DNA of 5,420 bases from Verrucomicrobiales bacterium. GTDB taxonomy: Bacteria; Verrucomicrobiota; Verrucomicrobiia; Verrucomicrobiales; V1-33. Where the stretch lies: NCBI GenBank assembly GCA_023253575.1, contig JALRGB010000404.1, positions 1 through 5,420 of the forward strand. Reading direction: 5' to 3'. A program made the translations under genes and the position numbers. Below, piece by piece: positions 1 through 5,420 of this stretch (the stretch's first letter is position 1; the number at the start of each line of letters is the position of its first letter). The notes beneath the pieces were generated by a model. The model was not told the DNA's origin, did no database searches, and saw only the letters and a list, made by a program, of their open reading frames with translations.

Positions 1-321
1 CGATGGCACATGCTGGCAGCGGCCAATGCCGGCAAGGTTTGCCCTGGGAGTCTCCTGCCCCATGTCGCATCGACCAACAGCGCGATCAGCACACTTACCG
101 CCAGCATCCACGCAGACCAATGGACACGAGCCGCCGACGGCACCTACCGCCTGACTCAGTGTCCGCACTGCGGAGGTCACAGACGAGCCCCCATGCGCAT
201 CGAGGAGCCCGTCGGACTCGTTTGCCTGGACTGCCGCAAGGACCAAGCCGGCCTGGACTGGCCTGCTGACCCGTACGACCAGTGGCGTTGCGCCCCTGAT
301 TTGTGGAGAGCGCTGGAGTGA
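1..321 (+). CDS. C-terminal fragment of a zinc-ribbon protein, possibly a serine recombinase tail (5' end outside window)
   Basis: The frame is open from the first base, so the 106 residues seen are the C-terminal end of a longer protein; an ATG at position 10 exists but nothing marks it as the true start. The visible part has a helical stretch (about residues 5-38, with 'STNSAISTLTASIH'), then a four-cysteine ribbon, CPHC at 54-57 and CLDC at 75-78, separated by 17 residues. It ends in a short tail, 'GLDWPADPYDQW'. The paired CxxC knuckles indicate zinc binding. From memory, large serine recombinases, especially actinobacterial ones, can end in a similar CxxC ribbon followed by a W-P-A-D-P-Y-like motif, which would make this a DNA integrase or invertase. 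The catalytic serine domain would lie outside the window, so this cannot be confirmed. Other zinc-ribbon DNA-binding proteins are possible. The fragment sits next to a palindrome and a truncated gene, which fits a mobile-element edge. Confidence 0.55.
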   Translation, partial: RWHMLAAANAGKVCPGSLLPHVASTNSAISTLTASIHADQWTRAADGTYRLTQCPHCGGHRRAPMRIEEPVGLVCLDCRKDQAGLDWPADPYDQWRCAPDLWRALE

Positions 322-346
322 CTCGTCGCCGGGTTCACCTGTAGCG

Positions 347-366
347 ACAACACTCCGGAGTGATGT
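347..366. repeat. 20-bp imperfect palindrome with a perfect 12-bp core
   Basis: The core CACTCCGGAGTG (351-362) equals its own reverse complement. Beyond an A/A mismatch at 350/363, three more pairs match (347-349 with 364-366). It begins 25 bp after the stop codon of the left-edge gene. No T-run follows, so it is not a standard intrinsic terminator. It could be a protein-binding site (operator or recombination site) or a terminator-like hairpin without a U-tract. The symmetry is seen directly; any role is inference. Confidence 0.5.
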
Positions 367-484
367 TCCGAGCGTCCGGATGGACAACGTGTAGTCAGCG
401 CAGCGTGCATTGCGCGTCACTTGGATGGTGGAGCAATTCGCTGGCGTGCCACGAGGAGCCTGAGCGAGCCACGAAGCCCCGGCA

Positions 485-499
485 GGCTCACCGTGAGCC
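485..499. repeat. 7-bp inverted repeat with a 1-nt centre in a non-coding, repeat-like segment
   Basis: GGCTCAC (485-491) and GTGAGCC (493-499) are exact reverse complements around a single base. A further short pair, TGAGCG (461-466) and CGCTCA (499-504), is nearby, so about 455-506 can fold on itself. The segment lies immediately past the stop of the truncated hydrolase on the minus strand. No recognisable gene occupies 322-501. The dense symmetry suggests a REP-like or dispersed repeat element, but with one copy in view this cannot be shown. Confidence 0.3.
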
Positions 500-501
500 G
501 C

Positions 502-1194
502 TCAAGCCGTTCCGGTGCTTCTTTGGCCTTCTTGCCGGGCGGCCTGGCGCGAGGGAAAACTGCTGATGTTAAATTTCCGGCCGGGCCGGGTTTCGTTAAT
601 GTCGACTAGCGGATCGAAAAGAATCAACGCATCTGGCACGCACGACTGGTCGGACGGGTCCGAGGGGGAGTCGTATTCTTTTTCCCGCAGCATGGCGGCG
701 GTCAGGATGGCGTGAGCCCCGGCCGAACCGCCTGCTCCCACCAGTCGCAGCGGGTCCACGCCCAGCTCGGTGGCATGGCGGCGGGCCCAGCGGACGGCGG
801 AACGGGCATCGGCCATGGCGTCGAGTGGTCCGGCGCCGTGCTGGCTGGATGTGCGGTATTCGACCGTCATGGCCACCATGCCGCGCTGGGCAAAGTGGAG
901 GCAATGAGGGGCAAACTGGCTGACCAGACCGCTATCCCAAGAGCTGCTGAAGAAAAAAAGAATGGCTGGGAGGGGGCGGGAGGCGGGGTGGTTTTCGGGT
1001 TTAAAGACCCAGGCGGCGAGTTCGTGGCCGGCGACCTCCTTGTAGACATAGCCGGTGGCCTGGGCCAGCAACGAGCGGTTGCGGTCCAGTGTTTCCATGG
1101 GAGCCCGGCGTCCCGGGAGGGGGTGTTCCACAGACATGGCGAATAAGCGAACACCCAGACCCAGCTTGAGGCGCCGCGCTGCCCGATAAAGCAT
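502..1194 (-). CDS. Alpha/beta-hydrolase (BD-FAE/esterase-lipase-like), C-terminally truncated, probable pseudogene
   Basis: This encodes an alpha/beta-hydrolase fold protein of the esterase/lipase type, 230 residues from the start chosen here. Visible in order are 'YVYKEVAGHELAAWVFKP' (early strands, about residues 49-66), the oxyanion-hole region 'ILFFFSSSW' (about 78-86), 'SQFAPHC' and 'VEYR' (about 92-114), and the nucleophile elbow G-G-S-A-G with Ser157. Then comes 'DALILFDPLVD' (about 188-198), the strand after the nucleophile helix. In this family roughly 80-100 residues should follow, with the catalytic Asp (typically HGxxD) and His (HGF). Here about 32 unrelated-looking residues lead to a stop at 502-504, so the triad is incomplete and the protein is probably inactive. 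The oxyanion motif is FSSSW instead of HGGGW or the FGGGW variant. The start is uncertain: in-frame ATGs lie at 1281, 1194, 1137 and 1098, none with a clear ribosome site. Homology-like sequence begins only after 1098, and 1281 would overlap the divergent gene's start. The substrate cannot be deduced. Confidence 0.7.
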   Translation of the reverse strand: MLYRAARRLKLGLGVRLFAMSVEHPLPGRRAPMETLDRNRSLLAQATGYVYKEVAGHELAAWVFKPENHPASRPLPAILFFFSSSWDSGLVSQFAPHCLHFAQRGMVAMTVEYRTSSQHGAGPLDAMADARSAVRWARRHATELGVDPLRLVGAGGSAGAHAILTAAMLREKEYDSPSDPSDQSCVPDALILFDPLVDINETRPGRKFNISSFPSRQAARQEGQRSTGTA

Positions 1195-1279
1195 GGCTCG
1201 CCCGCGGCAACCATTTTTCGTTGGCGTCAATCGATCTGGCTCGCAGGATGAGGGCGGGCTTGTTTCGTCCGCCTTGTTC

Positions 1280-2239
1280 ATGATGCTTCGATTTATCCGA
1301 TTCTCCGGTCTTTGGCGCCGGTGGCTGCTGTTGTTCTGGCTGTGGCTGGGGCTGGCTAGTCCCGTTCTTTCCGTCCCCGGTCCGGATCAGGTGCCTCCGC
1401 CACTGACGGCGGAGCTGGAGCGGCTGTATGCCTCGTGGAAGTCGGCCATGTCATCGCGTGACTTAACGGCTTGGTCACGAACGACTGCTAGATCAAGGCA
1501 GATGATGGTGCGCAATACTATCGTCAGTCAAAAGCGCGACTGGCCCCGTGCTTTGTTCACCCTCGCCATGACCCCACCGGAAACGCGCGGCCTGCGATTG
1601 GTGGGAAGCCAGCAGCTCGGAGCGGAGGCTCGGCTGGTGTATCATGGACGGATCGATTTCCAACTGGACGACCCGCGGCGTCCGCCGGATGCGGTGCTGG
1701 TGCTGGATTTTTTGCGAGAGCCGGGTGGCTGGAAATTTTTTGCTAGCCGTTATTTTAATTTTCGTGATTTCCCGGCTGAGTCGGCGGCGGTGGCGCGCGG
1801 GGATCTTGGATTTTTGCTGGTGCCGCCGTTGGCGTTGACGGGCACGCCGCCGCCGGTGCCCCGTCCGTGCCCGTCGCCGGACTATGCGGGTCAGATTCGG
1901 GTGGCTTCTTTTGGTTATACGACGCGGGTCCGGCTGGGCGAGTATCATCAGGATGTAGTGGTGGGGCGGGCGACGACCGAGGTGGTGCAGGGCGGTTTGC
2001 GACGTGGAGTGACGCCGCTAGTGCTTGAGGTTGAGCCGGTTCCGGGCGTGCCGCCGGGTGAGCGCAGTTTGGAGGTGACGGTTCATGCACTCACCCCCAC
2101 CTTGCGGACGCCATCTTCGGAGGTATTCACGTATCGGCCCAACAATCCGGCGGCGCCCCGGCATGAACTGAATGTCATTGTTGGACCCAGCACGCTGCAC
2201 AAAGGAAACGAGGGTCAGCTTATTCCGGCGGGCCAGTGA
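1280..2239 (+). CDS. Secreted protein of unknown function with NTF2-like N-terminal region
   Basis: I do not recognise this as a named family. The 319-residue product starts with a typical export signal: basic n-region (R4, R7, R13, R14), hydrophobic core 'WLLLFWLWLGLA' (15-26) and a polar c-region 'SPVLSVPG', so it probably acts in the periplasm or at the envelope. Residues about 42-160 alternate a long amphipathic helix ('AELERLYASWKSAMSSRDL...'), a second helical part and then strands ('RLVYHGRIDF', 'AVLVLDFLREPGGWKFFASRYFNF'). This order resembles an NTF2-like/SnoaL fold. A proline-rich linker (about 181-203) leads to a beta-rich C-terminal half (about 205-300). The frame stays open upstream to an ATG at 1193. 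The start at 1280 (or the adjacent ATG at 1283) is preferred because it puts the signal peptide at the N-terminus. No good Shine-Dalgarno sequence is visible. It is divergent from the hydrolase, and kdsB follows 103 bp downstream. Confidence 0.75.
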   Translation: MMLRFIRFSGLWRRWLLLFWLWLGLASPVLSVPGPDQVPPPLTAELERLYASWKSAMSSRDLTAWSRTTARSRQMMVRNTIVSQKRDWPRALFTLAMTPPETRGLRLVGSQQLGAEARLVYHGRIDFQLDDPRRPPDAVLVLDFLREPGGWKFFASRYFNFRDFPAESAAVARGDLGFLLVPPLALTGTPPPVPRPCPSPDYAGQIRVASFGYTTRVRLGEYHQDVVVGRATTEVVQGGLRRGVTPLVLEVEPVPGVPPGERSLEVTVHALTPTLRTPSSEVFTYRPNNPAAPRHELNVIVGPSTLHKGNEGQLIPAGQ

Positions 2240-2342
2240 AGGCTAGGCTGGTTCGGCGAGCGGTAGGCGTCGTGGGGTAGTTCGACCGTCTTCTACTTGC
2301 AAATGTCTGGCGGCGATGTCCGATCCTTGATTTCCTCGACGC

Positions 2343-3071
2343 ATGTTTTCTTGTCCCATTATTATCCCTGCTCGTTACGGATCCACGCGGTTCCCTGGCA
2401 AACCGCTGCATCTTATTGCTGGCAAGCCGTTGGTGCAGCATGTTTGGGAGCGGTGTCGGCAGGTGTCGCTGGCTGATGGTGTGATTATTGCGACGGACGA
2501 CGAGCGCATCGCGCGGGCGGCCCGGGATTTTGGAGCGGAGGTGGTGATGACGCGTGATGATCATCCGAGCGGAACTGACCGACTGGCTGAGGTAGCGGCT
2601 TTGATGCCGGCGGCTACTCATTTTCTGAATGTTCAGGGTGACGAGCCGTTGATTAACCCGGTGTTGCTGGGTCAGTTGATTGAGCTTTTGCGTGATGATC
2701 CGGTTTTGCCGATGGTGACGGCGGCCAGTGCGTTGACGGATGAGGCGGAGGTCGACAACCCGAACACGGTGAAAGTTGTGCTGACGGAGTCGGGGTACGC
2801 TTTGTATTTTTCGCGGAGCCGCATTCCGTATGCTCGTCATCCTCCGGAGCTTCCATGGTATCGGCATCTGGGGCTTTACGGATATTCCCGCGATTTTCTG
2901 CTGCGTTTTGTCAGCTGGCCGCCATCGCCTTTAGAAAAAACCGAGTCTTTGGAGCAGTTGCGGGCTTTGGAAAACGGGGCGCGGGTGCGGGTGGTACTCA
3001 CCAGCGACGATTCCCCGGGAGTGGACACCGAGGAGCAGGCACGGGCGGTGGAGAGAATTCTGACCGCTTGA
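2343..3071 (+). CDS. kdsB: 3-deoxy-manno-octulosonate cytidylyltransferase (CMP-Kdo synthetase)
   Basis: This cytoplasmic enzyme activates Kdo with CTP, giving CMP-Kdo and diphosphate, the donor for attaching Kdo to lipid A in lipopolysaccharide inner-core synthesis. The 242-residue length matches the family (about 245-250 residues). Diagnostic motifs are all present: 'IPARYGSTRFPGKPL' at residues 8-22 (nucleotide-binding loop), 'ATDD' 50-53, 'HPSGTDRLAEV' 74-84, 'NVQGDEPL' 96-103 with the metal-binding Asp100, 'NPNTVKVV' 139-146, 'YFSRSRIPY' 155-163, 'HLGLYGY' 175-181, 'LEKTESLEQLRALENG' 197-212 and 'PGVDTEEQ' 225-232. The N-terminus fits the family start directly, so the ATG at 2343 is well supported even though no Shine-Dalgarno sequence stands out. 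malQ follows after about 100 bp on the same strand and could be cotranscribed. The gene looks intact and functional. Confidence 0.97.
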   Translation: MFSCPIIIPARYGSTRFPGKPLHLIAGKPLVQHVWERCRQVSLADGVIIATDDERIARAARDFGAEVVMTRDDHPSGTDRLAEVAALMPAATHFLNVQGDEPLINPVLLGQLIELLRDDPVLPMVTAASALTDEAEVDNPNTVKVVLTESGYALYFSRSRIPYARHPPELPWYRHLGLYGYSRDFLLRFVSWPPSPLEKTESLEQLRALENGARVRVVLTSDDSPGVDTEEQARAVERILTA

Positions 3072-3093
3072 GCGGTGGTCCTGGCGTTTTTTT
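3063..3093 (+). terminator. Possible weak terminator at the end of kdsB
   Basis: ACCGC/GCGGT (3063-3067 and 3072-3076) can form a 5-bp stem with a TTGA loop that includes the kdsB stop codon. A run of seven T residues follows at 3087-3093. The T-run starts 10 nt after the stem, farther than in a standard intrinsic terminator, and the stem is short. It may only attenuate read-through into malQ or may be chance. Confidence 0.2.
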
Positions 3094-3140
3094 GGCTGGT
3101 CGTTACAAATGAATGGGTGTCGGGACAGGCTGGGGTTGCG

Positions 3141-3163
3141 TCTCTGGTTTTTTGCGTCAGAGA
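3141..3163 (+). promoter_or_regulatory. Possible hairpin over the malQ ribosome-binding region
   Basis: TCTCTG (3141-3146) and CAGAGA (3158-3163) are exact reverse complements with an 11-nt T-rich loop, ending 9 nt before the malQ ATG at 3173. The AGAGA arm is the only purine-rich stretch at Shine-Dalgarno distance, so pairing could hide the ribosome site. The stem is only 6 bp with two G-C pairs, so this may be coincidence. Confidence 0.2.
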
Positions 3164-3172
3164 ACCCTCATT

Positions 3173-4912
3173 ATGGATTCATTTTTTGCCGCTCGCCGCG
3201 CCGGGGTTTTGTGCCCGGTTTTCGCCTTGCGCACCGAATCTGACCTTGGCATCGGCGACACCGAGGCGGTCCGGGGGTTGATTGACTGGGCGGCTGAGGT
3301 TGGTGTGCATTTTCTTCAGTTTTTGCCAATCAATGCGACTGGTCGGGACAACAGTCCGTATAACGCGATTAGTTCGGTGGCATTGGAGCCGTTGACGCTC
3401 GATCTTTCTCCTGCGGCGGTTCCCGAGTTGCCTTCGGCTGAGTTTACTGATGTGTGCGCGCGGCATGGACTGGCCTCGTGGTTTATGGGCCGGGTCAATT
3501 ATCCGGCGGTTCGGGCGTTGAAGTCTGAGTTATTGGTGGCGGCGCACCGGGCATTGACCGCCATTCCTCCCGGTCTGAGCGGTTCAGGCGATCCGTTGGC
3601 TGGGCGGCGGGCTGCTTTTGCCGCCTTTCGAATCGCGGAGGCGGACTGGCTGGATGATTATTGTCTTTTTCGGTTATTGATGGATCGGGTGGGTCATGAA
3701 GATTGGCCGTCTTGGCCGGAGGAGATTAATACCGGGGGCAAAGCCCGGGAGTGGCTGGCGGCGGAGCAGGCTCGGAGCGGGGAGGAGATTGGCTTGGCGC
3801 TTTCGCAGCATGCGTATGCTCAATGGTTGTGTGCTGAACAATGGGCGGCGGTGCGCGAACATGCGGCGCACCGCGGCATCAGCTTGATGGGGGACGTGCC
3901 ATTTGGCGTGAGCTGGTGCAGTGTTGATGTCTTTTTTCATCCGGAGGAGTTTGATTTGACCTGGTGTGGTGGCGCTCCGCCGGAGACGTATTACAAAGAC
4001 GATCCATTTGTGCAAAAGTGGGGTCAGAACTGGGGGATTCCTTTGTACAACTGGGAGCGTATGGAAGCTGGGGGATGCCAGTGGTGGCGGCGACGGGTGC
4101 GGAAGCTCACGGAAATTTTCGCCATTTTCCGTATTGATCATGTGCTCGGGTTCTATCGGATTTACAGCTTTCCATGGCGGCCGCAGCGCAATGATGAATT
4201 CCTGCCGCTCACGCCCGAGGAGGCGGCGGCGCGCTGCGACGGACGAGTGCCTCATTATATTCCGCATGATGACGATACGCCGGAGCACAAGGCGACCAAC
4301 CTAGCCCAAGGAGACCGGTTTTTGCGTATGATCGTCGAGGCCGCCGCTGGCGCGGAAATTGTGGCCGAAGATTTGGGGACAGTCCCGGATTACGTGCGCC
4401 CCCACCTGCTGTCGCTCGACATTCCGGGTTTTAAAATCAGCCAGTGGGAAGACGATGGGCATGGCCACGCCCTTCAGGGGGCGGCGTATGACAATTGCTC
4501 ATTTACTACCTATGCCACTCATGATCATGAGCCGATGCGCACGCTGTGGGAACGGCTCCGTCGTGATTGGGAGCATGGAACTGCAGAGGAGGCGGCCCAA
4601 GCCGGGCGTGAATTAAAATTCTTGTGTCAGTTTGCCTGGCTGCACCCAGAAGAAGGTCCGTATCCGCCCTACGACCCGTCGCTCCGGCATGCGCTGCTGG
4701 CCGCTCTGCTCCATAGCAAGGCCCGCTTCGCCGCCTTTCTCCTGACCGACCTCTTCGGATTGGAAGACCGCTTCAATGTTCCGGGGGTGGCTCGCGATCA
4801 AAATTGGTCGGCGCGCTTGCCAATGACGCTCGCTGAAATGCAATGCGATGCCCCCTGGCGTGAAGAATGCACTTGGCTCGCCGAAGCCATCCGCGATTCC
4901 GGCCGTGTTTAA
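3173..4912 (+). CDS. malQ: 4-alpha-glucanotransferase (amylomaltase, GH77), short form
   Basis: This transfers alpha-1,4-glucan segments between maltooligosaccharides, releasing glucose, in cytoplasmic maltodextrin and glycogen breakdown. The 579-residue product begins directly with the GH77 barrel: 'GVLCPVFALRTESDLGIGD' (11-29), 'LQFLPIN' (48-54) and 'DNSPYNAISSVALEPL' (59-74). It continues with 'LMGDVPFGVSWCSVDVFF' (238-255), 'GQNWGIPLYNW' (284-294), 'FRIDHVLGFYRIY' (319-331) with catalytic nucleophile Asp322, 'VAEDLGTVP' (397-405) with acid/base Glu399, and 'THDHEP' (449-454) with the stabilising Asp451. 'NVPGVARDQNWSARLP' (535-550) closes the domain. All three catalytic carboxylates are present. 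It lacks the long N-terminal extension of enterobacterial MalQ (about 690 residues) and resembles the short bacterial/plant-type enzyme. The frame extends 20 codons upstream to an ATG at 3113, but conserved sequence starts just after the ATG at 3173. It lies 101 bp after kdsB. Confidence 0.95.
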   Translation: MDSFFAARRAGVLCPVFALRTESDLGIGDTEAVRGLIDWAAEVGVHFLQFLPINATGRDNSPYNAISSVALEPLTLDLSPAAVPELPSAEFTDVCARHGLASWFMGRVNYPAVRALKSELLVAAHRALTAIPPGLSGSGDPLAGRRAAFAAFRIAEADWLDDYCLFRLLMDRVGHEDWPSWPEEINTGGKAREWLAAEQARSGEEIGLALSQHAYAQWLCAEQWAAVREHAAHRGISLMGDVPFGVSWCSVDVFFHPEEFDLTWCGGAPPETYYKDDPFVQKWGQNWGIPLYNWERMEAGGCQWWRRRVRKLTEIFAIFRIDHVLGFYRIYSFPWRPQRNDEFLPLTPEEAAARCDGRVPHYIPHDDDTPEHKATNLAQGDRFLRMIVEAAAGAEIVAEDLGTVPDYVRPHLLSLDIPGFKISQWEDDGHGHALQGAAYDNCSFTTYATHDHEPMRTLWERLRRDWEHGTAEEAAQAGRELKFLCQFAWLHPEEGPYPPYDPSLRHALLAALLHSKARFAAFLLTDLFGLEDRFNVPGVARDQNWSARLPMTLAEMQCDAPWREECTWLAEAIRDSGRV

Positions 4913-4996
4913 ACTGGCGGCCCCCGGAAATCGTGGAACATAATATCTGAGTGGTGACGCCTCTTAGGTGGAACCATCGCTTTGCCAGCCTTCACC

Positions 4997-5420
4997 ATGT
5001 CCTCACCCTTCTGGCTTCTTCTAATCCTTGGCCTGTTTCTGCAGGCGGGAGGGGTGTGGATTGGACCGGACGCGCCGGAAGCTGCTTCCGGTTCTTCCGC
5101 CGCGATTGCCCGTTCCGCCTGTGAGGCGGATGGCTGCGGGTGTTGCGACCAGAACGGATGTACTGCTGCGGCCTCTTCGTCTGATAGGGCCGCTTCGTGT
5201 GGGTGCGGGGAGGCGCCTTCTTCTTGGCCGGTGGATTCAGCGCCGCCCCCGTCTCGTCCGGTGGGACATGAGCTGGCGGCTGGCCCGGTGTGGACCGAGG
5301 TGCGCCAGCATATTCCGTCTCCTCCTTCTCGTGCGCCTCATCTGACTGATGTGCCTACTGATTGGGCGACCGGGGCGGTTGTGGTGCCCCCTGTGGCGCT
5401 GACGGTGAGGTTTTGTGCTT
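4997..5420 (+). CDS. Cysteine/proline-rich exported or membrane-anchored hypothetical protein (3' end outside window)
   Basis: An ATG at 4997 opens a frame that stays open to the window edge, giving 141 residues of an incomplete protein I do not recognise. Residues 4-22 ('PFWLLLILGLFLQAGGVWI') are hydrophobic, suggesting a signal peptide or N-terminal membrane anchor, though no basic residue precedes them. A cysteine cluster follows, 'CEADGCGCCDQNGC' (42-55) and 'CGCGE' (68-72), then proline-rich stretches (82-88 and 108-119) and a final Cys140. The cluster could bind a metal or form disulfides outside the cytoplasm; this is inference. Similar short Cys/Pro-rich exported proteins occur beside metal-efflux genes in some bacteria, but nothing here confirms that role. 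The 84-bp gap after malQ holds a TAATAT (4941-4946) that could be a -10 box without a clear -35. No Shine-Dalgarno is evident, and the purine-rich AGGTGG at 4966-4971 is too far upstream to be convincing. Confidence 0.55.
   Translation, partial: MSSPFWLLLILGLFLQAGGVWIGPDAPEAASGSSAAIARSACEADGCGCCDQNGCTAAASSSDRAASCGCGEAPSSWPVDSAPPPSRPVGHELAAGPVWTEVRQHIPSPPSRAPHLTDVPTDWATGAVVVPPVALTVRFCA

Noticed and set aside
421..609. 62-codon plus-strand open frame as a small gene
   Set aside because: No ribosome site and a Ser/Arg/Gly-rich composition. It spans the inverted-repeat segment and the hydrolase junction, so it is more likely non-coding repeat.
712..1146. 144-codon plus-strand open frame opposite the hydrolase
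   Set aside because: It is antisense to a frame with clear alpha/beta-hydrolase motifs and its own product is low-complexity Gly/Ala-rich with no recognisable domain.
2220..2867. 215-codon minus-strand open frame opposite kdsB
   Set aside because: It overlaps a fully diagnostic kdsB on the other strand and encodes an Arg/His/Gln-rich product typical of antisense shadows in high-GC DNA.
3674..4288. 204-codon minus-strand open frame opposite malQ
   Set aside because: It lies wholly within malQ, whose motifs are continuous there; the product is Arg/Pro-rich without a domain.
4941..4946. TAATAT as a promoter -10 box before the right-edge gene
   Set aside because: No -35-like hexamer lies 16-18 bp upstream (the sequence there is GC-only), so it is not listed as a separate promoter.
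5028..5345. 105-codon plus-strand frame rich in Arg and Leu near the right edge
   Set aside because: It overlaps the frame from 4997, which has a hydrophobic N-terminus and stays open to the edge. The Arg/Leu-rich product looks like a frame-shadow, though without the downstream sequence the choice is not absolute.

Overview
The window is about 60% GC and carries one complete block of chromosomal genes (about 1280-4912), with a partial gene at each end. The organism is most likely a Gram-negative of the Verrucomicrobiota, perhaps Opitutae-like. Three observations support this: a kdsB gene, which implies Kdo-containing lipopolysaccharide; a short-form GH77 amylomaltase with a 'DNSPYNAISSVALEP' segment; and an alpha/beta-hydrolase with the 'FFF...W' oxyanion region and 'SQFAPHC' segment that I associate with Planctomycetes/Verrucomicrobia proteins. 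The assignment rests on recalled family features and not on a search.

Left flank (1-600). The window opens inside the C-terminal part of a protein with a four-cysteine zinc ribbon, possibly the tail of a large serine recombinase. About 25 bp after its stop lies a near-perfect 20-bp palindrome. A short segment rich in inverted repeats follows, and then the 3' end of a minus-strand alpha/beta-hydrolase. The hydrolase has its nucleophile elbow but stops before the part of the fold that should carry the catalytic Asp and His. It looks cut off at a junction near 500-610. Together these suggest a rearrangement or mobile-element boundary, which is inference.

Centre (1280-3071). A divergently transcribed secreted protein of unknown function, with an NTF2-like N-terminal half and a beta-rich C-terminal half, is followed on the same strand by kdsB (CMP-Kdo synthetase). 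The gap between them is 103 bp.

Right (3173-5420). malQ (4-alpha-glucanotransferase) follows kdsB after about 100 bp and could be cotranscribed with it. Last comes a gene running off the right edge that encodes a small exported or membrane-anchored, cysteine- and proline-rich protein.

The intact genes serve envelope biogenesis (kdsB) and glycogen/maltodextrin metabolism (malQ). They share no obvious pathway, so this looks like ordinary chromosomal layout. I found no CRISPR array, tRNA, rRNA or complete mobile element. The most interesting part is the left 600 bp and the broken hydrolase. I do not see convincing evidence of a new multi-gene system.
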